A stretch of 41,815 bases of DNA, taken from positions 1 to 41,815 of the forward strand of contig NZ_SMBX01000010.1 of NCBI RefSeq assembly GCF_004342005.1, in the 5' to 3' direction. Position numbers and translations under genes: made by a program. The stretch comes from Paracandidimonas soli. Its GTDB lineage: Bacteria; Pseudomonadota; Gammaproteobacteria; Burkholderiales; Burkholderiaceae_B. Each line of letters starts with the position of its first letter. Position 1 is the stretch's first letter. A model generated the notes under the pieces. It did not search any database. It saw nothing but the letters and a program-made list of their open reading frames with translations, and was not told the origin of the DNA. Of this stretch, positions 1-9,801 are shown piece after piece.

Positions 1-92
1 CGCCGATCGCGATGGAAGAAGGCCTGCGCTTCGCCATCCGTGAAGGCGGCCGTACCGTCGGCGCCGGCGTCGTCGCCAAAATCACTCAGTAA
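1..92 (+). CDS. tuf: Elongation factor Tu, C-terminal end (partial)
   Basis: The first 92 bases encode the last 29 residues of EF-Tu, in the frame whose codons begin at base 3 and with TAA at 90-92. The reading PIAMEEGLRFAIREGG, then RTVGAGVVAKITQ, is the typical end of domain III. EF-Tu is the cytoplasmic GTPase that brings aminoacyl-tRNA to the ribosome. The Thr codon at 54-56 lies in the RTVGAG motif and corresponds to E. coli Thr382, the residue phosphorylated by the phage P1 toxin Doc. A Doc homologue is encoded less than 1 kb downstream. rpsJ follows after 60 bases, as expected at the end of a str-type operon. Confidence 0.97.
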   Translation, partial: PIAMEEGLRFAIREGGRTVGAGVVAKITQ

Positions 93-152
93 TACTCATT
101 GTTCCGGGGGTGGCGACACTCCCGGCGACACCTTCGTTCTTTAGGAATCACC

Positions 153-464
153 ATGAAAAACCAGAAAATCCGCATCCGTCTGAAAGCCTTCGACTACAAG
201 CTGATCGACCAGTCGGCAGCCGAAATCGTCGATACCGCCAAGCGTACGGGCGCGGTTGTCCGCGGTCCGGTTCCCTTGCCCACACGCATCCGTCGCTACG
301 ACGTGCTGCGTTCGCCGCACGTGAACAAGACTTCGCGCGACCAGTTCGAAATGCGCACGCACCAGCGTCTGATGGACATCGTCGATCCTACCGACAAGAC
401 AGTCGACGCGCTGATGCGTCTCGACCTGCCTGCTGGTGTCGACGTGGAAATCGCACTGCAATAA
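153..464 (+). CDS. rpsJ: 30S ribosomal protein S10
   Basis: This 103-residue protein begins [20 protein letters not shown] and is a full-length S10, a component of the 30S head that is also the NusE transcription factor in antitermination complexes. The ATG at 153 is chosen over an earlier in-frame ATG at 99 because it gives the family N-terminus and has an AGGA ribosome site just upstream. It lies 60 bases after tuf. It is followed by a terminator at 506-543 rather than directly by rplC, so it is detached from the rest of the S10 operon, whose rplC starts 9.8 kb away. This departs from the canonical rpsJ-rplC order. Confidence 0.98.
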   Translation: MKNQKIRIRLKAFDYKLIDQSAAEIVDTAKRTGAVVRGPVPLPTRIRRYDVLRSPHVNKTSRDQFEMRTHQRLMDIVDPTDKTVDALMRLDLPAGVDVEIALQ

Positions 465-505
465 ACGAAGCGCAGCCTCGGCCCGCAAGGGCGAGGAAAA
501 GCGGC

Positions 506-543
506 AAACGCCTTCTGGAGCATTGTCTCCCGGAGGCGTTTTT
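506..543 (+). terminator. Intrinsic terminator after rpsJ
   Basis: AAACGCCT (506-513) pairs with AGGCGTTT (534-541), and GGAG (517-520) pairs with CTCC (527-530) inside it, leaving a short internal loop. Five Ts follow at 539-543. This should end the tuf-rpsJ transcript and separate it from the genes inserted before rplC. Confidence 0.8.
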
Positions 544-615
544 GTCTTGGGCGGCTCGACGATGGAAAATGCCCTCACGCTGCGCCTTCGACTGGTGCTC
601 CACCGCGCGCATGTA

Positions 616-644
616 TTGCCTGCCGCCGTTCTGAGTGATAACAT
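616..644 (+). promoter_or_regulatory. Predicted promoter of the AbrB-Doc module
   Basis: A -35 like TTGCCT (616-621) and a -10 like TAACAT (639-644) are separated by 17 bases. The predicted start near 651 falls inside the palindrome at 644-657. The assignment is by eye only. Confidence 0.5.
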
Positions 645-657
645 TTGTAATTACAAA
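644..657 (+). promoter_or_regulatory. Perfect 14-bp palindrome, probable antitoxin operator
   Basis: TTTGTAATTACAAA is a perfect palindrome that touches the predicted -10 and covers the probable transcription start, 14 bases before the antitoxin ATG. AbrB/MazE-type antitoxins usually repress their own promoter from such sites, so this is the likely operator. The palindrome is seen directly; the role is inferred. Confidence 0.6.
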
Positions 658-671
658 CTCAGGGGCCAAAC

Positions 672-893
672 ATGAAACTCAAGATCACCGCTATCGGCAA
701 TTCCGCCGGCGTCGTCCTTCCCAAGGAACTTCTGGCGCGTCTGCGCGTGGAAAAGGGCGACGAGGTCTATGTCATCGAAACGCCGGACGGCATCCGCCTG
801 ACTGCCTACGACCCGACTCTGGCCGAGCAGATGGCTGTGGCGGAACAGGTCATGCGCAAGCGCAGAACGCTGCTGCACAAGCTGGCGCAATAG
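672..893 (+). CDS. AbrB/MazE-type (SpoVT-like) antitoxin
   Basis: This 73-residue protein begins MKLKITAIGNSAGVVLPKEL and carries a swapped-hairpin AbrB/SpoVT DNA-binding domain (about residues 1-47; note the GNSAGVVLPKE signature). A basic C-terminal segment (RKRRTLLHKL) probably contacts the toxin. It lies 19 bases upstream of the Doc toxin gene, in the usual antitoxin-first order, so it should neutralise Doc and autorepress from the palindrome at 644-657. The classical Doc partner is Phd; an AbrB-fold partner is a known alternative. The start is fixed by the conserved N-terminus. The assignment as antitoxin rests on family and context. Confidence 0.88.
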   Translation: MKLKITAIGNSAGVVLPKELLARLRVEKGDEVYVIETPDGIRLTAYDPTLAEQMAVAEQVMRKRRTLLHKLAQ

Positions 894-912
894 GCATGGG
901 AGGGCTAATGGA

Positions 913-1344
913 ATGATTGTCTGGATCAGCAGAGTACTGGCCTTGGCCATTCATGACCGCCAGCTTGCCGAGCATGGCGGCAGCGCCAGAGTGCGCGATC
1001 AAGCATTGCTCGAATCCGCGCTGTCCCGTCCCCTACAGCGGCATGCCTATGGCGAACCGCCTCCTGATCTGGCCGATCCTGCAGCCAGTCTGGCGTATGG
1101 GTTGGCGCGAAATCATCCGTTTGTCGACGGCAACAAGCGTACGGCCGCTGTCGCCTGCGAAGTCTTCATCGAGTTGAACGGCGGATTATTACAGGCGGAT
1201 GATCTGGATCTCTATCCTCAATACCTGGGACTGGCCGACGGCACCATCGGCGAAACCGAGTTCGCCGCCTGGCTGCGCGAGCGCATCGCAGTGCAGGCGC
1301 CGCCCGACGGCGTGCAGGAACCGGCGCCCTCCTATCAGAAATAA
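913..1344 (+). CDS. doc: Doc-type (Fic fold) toxin, death-on-curing family
   Basis: The 143-residue protein carries the Fic/Doc catalytic motif HPFVDGNKR at residues 68-76, including the His, the acidic Asp72 and the Gly-Asn-Lys-Arg loop. This is the Doc variant, in which Lys replaces the Gly of AMPylating Fic proteins. Characterised Doc transfers phosphate from ATP to a Thr of EF-Tu and stops translation. The motif is intact, so activity is plausible. The ATG at 913 is the only start that fits; an ATG at 908 is out of frame. It is probably co-transcribed with the AbrB-type antitoxin and ends before the repeat-type terminator at 1351-1435. Its position close to tuf is noteworthy. Confidence 0.9.
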   Translation: MIVWISRVLALAIHDRQLAEHGGSARVRDQALLESALSRPLQRHAYGEPPPDLADPAASLAYGLARNHPFVDGNKRTAAVACEVFIELNGGLLQADDLDLYPQYLGLADGTIGETEFAAWLRERIAVQAPPDGVQEPAPSYQK

Positions 1345-1350
1345 AGCAGG

Positions 1351-1435
1351 GTTTTTTTGCCGCCGGGCCGTCCCCAGGCAAAAAGCGCCCCCTTGGGGGC
1401 AGCAAGCCGAAGGCGCAGCGTGGGGGCCTTTTTTG
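1351..1435. repeat. Dispersed repeat, copy 1, with bidirectional terminator structure
   Basis: The core around GCGCCCCCTTGGGGGCAGC recurs nearly unchanged at 23549-23632. The outer arms, AAAAAG-C-GCCCCC and GGGGGC-C-TTTTTT, form a long stem with one mismatch, with T-runs readable on both strands. It sits between doc and the TPP riboswitch, where it can end the toxin transcript. Elements of this kind are frequent between genes in Alcaligenaceae, as I recall; here two copies are visible. Confidence 0.75.
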
Positions 1436-1450
1436 TTGCTATACTGAGCA

Positions 1451-3576
<2,126 letters not shown>

Positions 3577-3594
3577 TTTTCTGTCTGCGGCGCA

Positions 3595-3630
3595 GCATGG
3601 GGGGCAGTTCATAAGAACCGCCCCCCATGC
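3595..3630 (+). terminator. Very stable hairpin after thiC, no T-tract
   Basis: GCATGGGGGGC (3595-3605) pairs fully with GCCCCCCATGC (3620-3630). An A/C mismatch and GTTC/GAAC continue the stem to an ATAA loop. No T-run follows, so it is more likely an mRNA 3'-end stabiliser or part of factor-dependent termination than a classical terminator. Confidence 0.55.
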
Positions 3631-3721
3631 CCTTCCAATCATGGACAAACCGTAATGAACCAGACATTCGAAGTCTTTTAAGATGGGCTCATCCGTAAAG
3701 CTTAATTAAAAGGAGTTCGGG

Positions 3722-3841
3722 ATGATCACATTCTTGGTTATCGTGGGTATTCTGGCGGCAACCGTTGGCGTGATATATGGCCTGGTTGCCGCTCTCATGT
3801 GGTTTCAAAATTCGAAAAAAGAAGATAAGGCAAGCCAGTGA
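3722..3841 (+). CDS. 39-residue single-pass membrane protein, function unknown
   Basis: The short frame reads MITFLVIVGILAATVGVIYG, then LVAALMWFQNSKKEDKASQ. It has one hydrophobic helix (about residues 2-28) and a charged, lysine-rich tail that should stay in the cytoplasm. An excellent ribosome site, AAAAGGAG (3708-3715), lies six bases before the ATG, which argues strongly for real translation. I do not recognise a family; size and shape resemble small subunits such as CydX or KdpF, but no signature of either is present. It stands alone between thiC and the methyltransferase, with no clear promoter seen. Its function is not known. Confidence 0.7.
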   Translation: MITFLVIVGILAATVGVIYGLVAALMWFQNSKKEDKASQ

Positions 3842-3928
3842 GTCTTCGGGAAACCGTGGCTGGCAACGTGGCGACTCAAAACGATATGCGTATGGCAGCC
3901 GCATGACGGTTTGATGCATGCGGCGGGG

Positions 3929-3958
3929 ATCGATTAATATACTCGTATATATAACGAT
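3929..3958 (+). promoter_or_regulatory. Molybdate-box (ModE)-like site A
   Basis: An imperfect inverted repeat: ATCGATTAATATA (3929-3941), six bases, then TATATAACGAT (3948-3958). It shares ATATAC-N3-TATATATAACGA with the site at 16502-16522 upstream of the uptake operon, in reverse orientation there. The TATATAACG arm matches the ModE half-site as I remember it. It lies about 100 bases before the methyltransferase gene and is strikingly AT-rich for this genome. The similarity of the two sites is seen; the regulator is inferred. Confidence 0.5.
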
Positions 3959-3964
3959 GGCGGC

Positions 3965-4038
3965 ATTTGCGCACGGTTCCGGAACCTGTTTCAGGAGAAG
4001 GCCGTATCATGGCGCTTGTGCCGGCAAATCAGGATTGA
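3965..4038 (+). other. Leader hairpin enclosing a nine-codon frame
   Basis: ATTTGC-GCAC (3965-3974) can pair with GTGC-CG-GCAAAT (4018-4029), leaving a two-base bulge. The enclosed segment carries AGGAGAAGG and the start of a short frame, ATG at 4009 to TGA at 4036-4038, reading MALVPANQD. This could be a leader peptide or only chance. It sits between site A and the methyltransferase start. Confidence 0.3.
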
Positions 4039-4059
4039 TCCCCAGGAAGGTAAGAGCGC

Positions 4060-4854
4060 ATGCTGATACACGACGTTGATTTTGCCGAAATGTACCGGGA
4101 GCACATGCGCGGCAGCGACCGGCCGCACAAGCCCGCCAGCGCCTGGGACGAGCGCGCCAGGGCGCTCAGCGACAAGGTCATGCAGAGCGACTACACGCGG
4201 CAATTCATTGCGCGCATGGACCTTTCCGGCGCAAAGACCTTGCTGGACGTCGGTTGCGGCCCAGGCACCATCGGCGTCTCGCTGGCCTCCGGACTGGAGG
4301 CCGTGCACGGGCTGGACTACAGTCCCGTCATGCTGGAATGCATGATGGAAAATGCCGGGGCGGCGGGCCTGGACAACGTCCATCCCTTGCTGCTGTCCTG
4401 GACGGACGACTGGAAAGACGTTCCCGTCTGCGACATTGTGGTGGCGTCGCGTTCGAGCATAGTGCCGGACATGGCTGATGCCTTGCGGAAAATGACGAGC
4501 CATGCGCGCCTGCGTTGCTACATGACGCACCTGGTCGGCGGCCACTTCGGCGATGCCGGCATTGCCAAGTTGCTGGGGCGCCAGCAGCAGTCGTTTCCCG
4601 ACTATATCTATATCGTCAACCTGCTGCACGGCATGGGCCTGTATCCGCGGTTGGACTACATGGAGTTTCCCGGGCGCCTGGCAGGCACCGCCAACGTTGA
4701 GGAGTTCACCGAAAAAGTCGCCTGGTCTTTCGGGGAGCTGAGCGACGAGGACAGGCGCAAGTTGCGCGAATGGTACGAGGCCGACGCCCAGCGCGCTCGG
4801 CAGGGCGGCGAGCCGATGCGCTGGGCCATGATTTCCTGGGATGCCGGCAAGTAA
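4060..4854 (+). CDS. Class I SAM-dependent methyltransferase, substrate unknown
   Basis: The 264-residue cytoplasmic protein has a Rossmann-fold SAM site with motif I LLDVGCGPGTIG near residues 61-72, an acidic end of strand two at GLDYS, and a later VCDIVVASRSS block. There is no membrane segment. The ATG at 4060 follows AGGAAGGTAAG. The substrate is unknown. The only clue is the upstream AT-rich box it shares with the binding-protein operon near 16.6 kb, which suggests co-regulation with metal or oxyanion uptake. A separate gene, the Bug-type receptor, follows after 51 bases and may be transcribed with it. Assignment to the methyltransferase fold is firm; a role in molybdenum biology is inference. 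Confidence 0.88.
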   Translation: MLIHDVDFAEMYREHMRGSDRPHKPASAWDERARALSDKVMQSDYTRQFIARMDLSGAKTLLDVGCGPGTIGVSLASGLEAVHGLDYSPVMLECMMENAGAAGLDNVHPLLLSWTDDWKDVPVCDIVVASRSSIVPDMADALRKMTSHARLRCYMTHLVGGHFGDAGIAKLLGRQQQSFPDYIYIVNLLHGMGLYPRLDYMEFPGRLAGTANVEEFTEKVAWSFGELSDEDRRKLREWYEADAQRARQGGEPMRWAMISWDAGK

Positions 4855-4905
4855 GATGGGCCGCGCGGAGTAAAATCGGGATTATTTCATTTCGATGGCG
4901 CCCTC

Positions 4906-5886
4906 ATGATTTCCATTCTGCGTAACCTGCTTTCCATTTCGATGGCGGGATTGTTTCTTTGCCTCAGTTCCCTGGCAACGGCGGCCGGCTGGCCGGAAAA
5001 GCCGGTCCGGGTCATCGTGGCCTATCCTCCCGGCGGCGTCAGCGACACCGTGACGCGCGCATTGGCGGATCGCCTGGCCGAGCAATTGTCCGCATCCTTC
5101 GTCGTGGAGAACAAAGGCGGCGCCGGCGCCACGATCGCCATGGGGGAGGTTGCCCGGGCCCGGCCCGACGGCTACACACTGGTGTTCGCGTCCATCAGCC
5201 CGCTGAGTCTTTCTCCCCTGCAGCGCAAGTTGTCCTATGACGCCGAGGCGGATATCCAGCCAGTGGCCAGTGTCATGGTGTCGCCGGTCATCCTGCTGGG
5301 CACGCCAGCCTTCAAGGGTAAGGGATTCGCCGACGTCATCGACGCCTCGCGCGCCGCGCCGGGTTCGCTGCGCTGGGCGACGTCCGGCCAGGGCTCCGTC
5401 GGGCATCTGATGCTGGAGCAACTGCAGCAATTGGCGAACATCGAGCTGACGCACATCCCCTACAAGGGCGCGGGCCAGCAGCTGACGGACGGCATAGGCG
5501 GCCAGTACGAGCTGATTTCCACCAACATGAGTCCCGCCCTGATGGCGCAGATCGAGAGCGGCGCATTTCGTCCGCTGGCGGTGGCCGCTGCCGAGCGCGT
5601 CGCCTTCCTGCCGGATGTGCCGACCTTCAGCGAGCTGGGTTATGCCGGAGCCGGCAAGCAGTCCGTCTTCGGCTTCTTCGCGCCGGCCGGCGTCGACGCC
5701 GAAACGCTTGCCCGCATGAATGCCGAAATCAACAAGGCGGTTGCCCATCCCGGCATTGCGGCGCTGCTGAAAGACAGCCACAATCTGCCGCTGGCGGGTG
5801 ATCCCGCGCAGTTCTCCGAACTGATCAAGGCGGATGCCGAAGCCAACCGCAAGCTCATCGAAAGCGCGGGCCTGACGTTCGAGTAA
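4906..5886 (+). CDS. Bug/TctC-type periplasmic solute-binding protein
   Basis: The 326-residue protein has a Sec signal peptide (residues 1-26, ending near ATA|AG) followed by the Bug/TctC fold. Family marks are WPEKPVRVIVAYPPGGVSD, VENKGGAGATIA, a THIPYKGAGQ block and PDVPTFSELGY. Such proteins bind carboxylic acids or other small organic solutes in the periplasm and feed tripartite tricarboxylate carriers or signalling systems. They are greatly expanded in Bordetella-like genomes and often lie alone, as here; no TctA or TctB gene is nearby. The ligand cannot be told from sequence. A short sequence, CATTTCGATGGCG, occurs both just before and just inside the gene, a minor curiosity. Confidence 0.93.
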   Translation: MISILRNLLSISMAGLFLCLSSLATAAGWPEKPVRVIVAYPPGGVSDTVTRALADRLAEQLSASFVVENKGGAGATIAMGEVARARPDGYTLVFASISPLSLSPLQRKLSYDAEADIQPVASVMVSPVILLGTPAFKGKGFADVIDASRAAPGSLRWATSGQGSVGHLMLEQLQQLANIELTHIPYKGAGQQLTDGIGGQYELISTNMSPALMAQIESGAFRPLAVAAAERVAFLPDVPTFSELGYAGAGKQSVFGFFAPAGVDAETLARMNAEINKAVAHPGIAALLKDSHNLPLAGDPAQFSELIKADAEANRKLIESAGLTFE

Positions 5887-5905
5887 TCGGACAGGCGGCC
5901 CGGGA

Positions 5906-7447
5906 TCAGGTGATCTGCAGCGCTTCCAGGACAGGCAGCAGATCGTCCTGGAACGCCGCATATTGCTCGCGCAGATAAGCCAGGTTCTGCGCATCGCCCT
6001 GCAGCGCCTGCCCATCGCGCACCAGTGATGCATCGATGGACTTCATGCTGCGCCAGGCAAAATCGACCGGATCTTCGATGCCGTCGAAGATGGCCAGCAG
6101 GAACAGGCGTTCCGAGCGGCCAATGTTGCTGATGCCCGCCCCGGTCAGCGGGGATGCCAGCACATGCAGGTGGTCGTCTTCCAGCGCCAGTTCGGCGATG
6201 GTCCGGTTGAACCGCCGCGCCCGCTCCCGGACATTGTCCAGATCGGCTTCCGGCTGGCAAGCGTAGACCTGGCCGGTGCCCATCAATGTCAGCAAAGCGC
6301 GCAGCGCGCGCGTTTCATCCAGGCCCCGCCGTCCGGCATGTTCGACGATATCGCCGATGGTCTTGACGCATCCGCCATCGTCGGCCAATGCCTCCCGCAC
6401 AGGGGCGTACTGATCGTCGTGGGGCTCGAACGTGCCCAGGTGCGTGCTGACGGTAAAGCTGATCTTGCGGGCCGGCACGCAGGCGACGACCTGCTGCCGG
6501 AACAGGCGGATGCGTTGCGCCTCCGGTGTCAGCCGGATGGCGCCGCGTACGAACAGGTCGGTGCGGAAGCGCGTGTTGATACAGTAATCCTGGGCCTGCT
6601 CGCGCAGGATGGGGTTGTCGATCGCTGTCAGCATCTGGCGCTGGGCCGCCGTCAGGTGCAAGGCATCCAGCCGCTTGAGGATCTGCGACGTGGCGCCGAA
6701 TTCGAGCCGTATGTCGGCCAGAGCCTGGGCGACATCGCTGAAATAAGGCGCGGTCCAGTTGCGGTTCAGGTACTCGTGCGCAAGATAGGCCTTGTCGCCG
6801 CCCAGTGCGTCGAGCTGCTTGCGCAGCGTTTCGCCGGCGGCTTCGGCGTACGCTGGCTGGGCGGACAGCACGGCGCGCACAAAACCCAGGGCGTCATCGA
6901 CGCGCTGCTCCGCCTTGCGGCCGGCTCCGCCGAAGCGGTCGTGCAGTTCCATCAGCCTTTGCAGGGGCTGGATGTTGGCCCAGCCGGGAAGGCAGTTGTA
7001 GCTCAGGTACAGGATGCCGCCGGGCTTCAGGCGCTGGCGGACGATATCGGCAATGACGCGGCGGTTGTCGTCGCTGACCCAGCTCCAGATGCCATGCAGG
7101 GAAATGCTGTCGAATTGCGGCAGATCCTTGCGGGCATGGAAGTCGGCAAAGCTGTCGTCCAGGATGCGCAGCGAGCGATTGCATGCGCGCGCCGCCAGGC
7201 CGGCGGCGAACACTGCCTGGTCCGGCGTGAAATCCGTGCCGGTATAACAGCCAGGATTGCTGGCCGAGTGGACGTTCAGCGTGACGCCCTGGCCGAAGCC
7301 CAGTTCGCAATGATGCGGGCTGTCGGACGGCGGGCATTCCAGGCCGTTGAGCAGCAGCGCGAAGCGCTGCTGCACGGGCGACAGGTAGTCGAAGTAGCCA
7401 TAGGTGTAATGGCTGCCTGTGAAATAGCCGTCCGCCCAGTTCTGCAT
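5906..7447 (-). CDS. SAM methyltransferase with methyltransferase regulatory domain
   Basis: This 513-residue protein begins with a class I methyltransferase domain (SAM motif CELGFGQGVTLNVH near residues 47-60, then GTDFTP). A methyltransferase regulatory domain follows (about residues 220-310), and the C-terminal region is winged-helix-like. The layout is that of the PKMT-type lysine methyltransferases; in Rickettsia such enzymes methylate outer membrane protein OmpB. A protein substrate is therefore plausible but unproven. It is transcribed on the minus strand 112 bases downstream of the TonB receptor gene and might share its transcript. It converges with the Bug gene, 19 bases separating the two stop codons. 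Confidence 0.85.
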   Translation of the reverse strand: MQNWADGYFTGSHYTYGYFDYLSPVQQRFALLLNGLECPPSDSPHHCELGFGQGVTLNVHSASNPGCYTGTDFTPDQAVFAAGLAARACNRSLRILDDSFADFHARKDLPQFDSISLHGIWSWVSDDNRRVIADIVRQRLKPGGILYLSYNCLPGWANIQPLQRLMELHDRFGGAGRKAEQRVDDALGFVRAVLSAQPAYAEAAGETLRKQLDALGGDKAYLAHEYLNRNWTAPYFSDVAQALADIRLEFGATSQILKRLDALHLTAAQRQMLTAIDNPILREQAQDYCINTRFRTDLFVRGAIRLTPEAQRIRLFRQQVVACVPARKISFTVSTHLGTFEPHDDQYAPVREALADDGGCVKTIGDIVEHAGRRGLDETRALRALLTLMGTGQVYACQPEADLDNVRERARRFNRTIAELALEDDHLHVLASPLTGAGISNIGRSERLFLLAIFDGIEDPVDFAWRSMKSIDASLVRDGQALQGDAQNLAYLREQYAAFQDDLLPVLEALQIT

Positions 7448-7559
7448 CGAAGCTCCTTATTCCATTTCCAGGTCAAGCGTGCACGCGAAGGCAAAGCGCA
7501 GATACCGCAAGTGTAGGGCAAGCGCAGCCGGTAAGGTATACGTTTGATCTGGAGTGGTA

Positions 7560-9746
7560 TCAGAACCGTACATTCATGCCCAGCCAGATCTGGCGGCCGG
7601 GATCGGCCATCCAGTTGCCGGACGGGCCGCAGCCGGCTTCAGCCGCTCCGCAGATCGGCGCGTAGTCGACGTCGAGCACTTTGTTGGCGACGTTGACGAC
7701 CGCAGCGTTGACCGTGACGTTGTTGCTGACGTTGTACGCCAGGCCCAGGTCGAACGTGGTCAGGCCCTTGCGCTCGCGGATGTGGGAAGAGGGGCCGTTG
7801 CGATAGGCCGCCCAGTACGATTTGCCCTCGTAGTTCGCGCGCCCCCAGGTGGCCAGCTTTTCGTTGACCTGCCAGTCGACCCGAACATTGGCCATGTGCT
7901 CAGGCGTCTTGTCCAAGGCATAGCCGTCGAGCGACTCGCCGAGGAAGGTGGTTTCCGAGCCCTTCTTGCGCTTGGAGTCCGTATAAGTGTAGTTGGCGGT
8001 CAGCTTGACGGCATCCGTGACGGGCCAGGTCAGCGAGGTTTCGATGCCGCGGATGCGTACCTCGTCGATATTCAGGTATTGGTACAGCGGAGCGCCCGTC
8101 ACCGGATCGTCGCCGCCGGTGTAGTCGCTGGAAATCTTGTTCTTGATGTCGTTGTTGAACAGCGTCAGGCTGGCGCTGAAGCCGGACGGCGCGTCGTAGC
8201 GGACGCCCAGTTCCGTATTGACGCTGGTTTCGGGCTTCAGGTCGGGGTTGCCGTACATGATGCCGGTCTGGCTGGTGGGGCCGCCGGTCGAGGTGACGTA
8301 CTGCGGCACGACCTGGCGCATGGTGGGGGCGCGGAAGCCCTTGGCGACGCCGCCGCGTACCGTAACGGTCGGGGTGGCGCGATAGACGCCGTACAGGCGC
8401 GGGGTCCAGTGCGAGCCGTAGTATTCGTCCTCGTCCAGGCGGATGCCGGCGGTGACGGTGAAGTCTTCCGTGACGTCGAAGGCGTCTTCCACGAAGAGCG
8501 CCCAGGACTTGCGCTTGATTTCCGAGACCGCGCCGAAGGGGTTCGGCGTGACCGCGTTTTTCTTGTTGCCGTTCTTGAAGGAGCTGTTTTCGCCGTCGAC
8601 GTTCGACAGTTTCTTCCATTCGTACTGGCCGCCGATCTTCAGCACGTGCCGTTCGAACGGCAGCGTAACCAGTCCCTGCAGGATCGAGCTGTCCAGCTTG
8701 GGCTCGGCGCCGCCGTCGTAGCTGACCAGGCCTGTGTCGGGATCCAGCGTACGCTGCTTGCTGGTTTCATGGGCGAAGCTCAGTTCGGTCTCGCCGAAAT
8801 CCCAGCGGCCCTTGTGCGAAATTGCCCAGTGGCTGCGGGAATCGTCGGAGAGCGTGCCCGTGTTCGCCTTGGTGATGATCTTGCCAGCCTTGCTGACCAG
8901 GTTTTCGGGCCGTACGGATTTGCCCAGCGACTGGATGCGGCTGAACTCTTCATATCCCGCCTCCAGGCTGATTTCCTGCTTGTCGGTCGGCGTCAGCGTC
9001 AGCTTGGCCGTGACGGACTTGTCGCGGCTGCCAGGGCGGCCGGCCCATACCGTATCTTCGCCCTGGTCGCTGTACTTGCCGTAGACCTGCAATCCGAGCA
9101 GATCGGTCTTGAGCGGACCGCCCAGCCAGAAGGAAGTCTGGCTCAGGTCGCCGCGATCGTCGCGCTGGCTGAGGAATGTGTCGGCGCTGATCGAGCCGCC
9201 CCAGGTCTCGGGGACCTTGCGCGTGATGATGTTGATGACGCCGCCCATGGCATCGGCGCCGTACAGCGACGACATGGGGCCGCGCACGACTTCGATGCGC
9301 TCGATGGCGTCCAGAGGCGGAATCAGTTGCGACTGCAGGCCGGAGGAGCCGCCGCGCGTGCGGGTTTCGCGCGAGTTGCGGCGCTGGCCGTCGACCATGA
9401 TGACAGTGTAGTCGGCGGGCATGCCGCGGATGGCGATGTCCTTGCCCGCCGCATCGGAGCCCACGATGCTCAGGCCTTCCGTGTGGCGGATGGCGTCTTG
9501 CAGGTTGCTGAACGGCTGCTTGCGCAGTTCTTCGCCGGTGATGATGCTGATGCTGGCCGGGGCGTCCTTGATGTCCTGTTCGTAGCCGCTGGCCGTGACG
9601 ACGATATTGCTGAGTTCCATGACCCCGGGAGCCTGCGTGGTCTGGGCCAGCACGCCGCCGGCGGAAAGCGCGGTGATGCCGATGGCCTGCAGCGCAACGA
9701 TGAGGGGACGCGGAGTCATTGCGGCGGGTCGGAGAGGGGAGGACAT
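7560..9746 (-). CDS. TonB-dependent outer membrane receptor, siderophore (FepA/BfrD-like) type
   Basis: The 728-residue protein has a signal peptide (cleavage near VLA|QTT), a TonB-box-like segment SNIVVTASG, a plug domain (IRGMPADYTVIMVDGQRRNS, then IERIEVVRGPMSSLYGADAMGGVINIIT) and a 22-strand barrel ending in the outer-membrane signature GMNVRF. The FRAPTMRQ motif and the CGAAEAGCG loop resemble catecholate siderophore receptors of the FepA/BfrD group. It should import a ferric siderophore using TonB energy. The ATG at 9746 is chosen for its GGAG ribosome site five bases away; a second ATG at 9719 is possible. A Fur-box-like sequence lies upstream at 9802-9822. The ligand is not determinable. 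Confidence 0.93.
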   Translation of the reverse strand: MSSPLRPAAMTPRPLIVALQAIGITALSAGGVLAQTTQAPGVMELSNIVVTASGYEQDIKDAPASISIITGEELRKQPFSNLQDAIRHTEGLSIVGSDAAGKDIAIRGMPADYTVIMVDGQRRNSRETRTRGGSSGLQSQLIPPLDAIERIEVVRGPMSSLYGADAMGGVINIITRKVPETWGGSISADTFLSQRDDRGDLSQTSFWLGGPLKTDLLGLQVYGKYSDQGEDTVWAGRPGSRDKSVTAKLTLTPTDKQEISLEAGYEEFSRIQSLGKSVRPENLVSKAGKIITKANTGTLSDDSRSHWAISHKGRWDFGETELSFAHETSKQRTLDPDTGLVSYDGGAEPKLDSSILQGLVTLPFERHVLKIGGQYEWKKLSNVDGENSSFKNGNKKNAVTPNPFGAVSEIKRKSWALFVEDAFDVTEDFTVTAGIRLDEDEYYGSHWTPRLYGVYRATPTVTVRGGVAKGFRAPTMRQVVPQYVTSTGGPTSQTGIMYGNPDLKPETSVNTELGVRYDAPSGFSASLTLFNNDIKNKISSDYTGGDDPVTGAPLYQYLNIDEVRIRGIETSLTWPVTDAVKLTANYTYTDSKRKKGSETTFLGESLDGYALDKTPEHMANVRVDWQVNEKLATWGRANYEGKSYWAAYRNGPSSHIRERKGLTTFDLGLAYNVSNNVTVNAAVVNVANKVLDVDYAPICGAAEAGCGPSGNWMADPGRQIWLGMNVRF

Positions 9747-9801
9747 GAGAACTCCAGAACGGTAAATATAGGTAAAGAAGGGTCAAATGTTATCATGATC
9801 G

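Noticed and set aside
3965-4038. Molybdenum-cofactor (Moco) riboswitch before the methyltransferase
   Set aside because: The conserved Moco RNA elements could not be found; only a simple stem with a short frame is visible.
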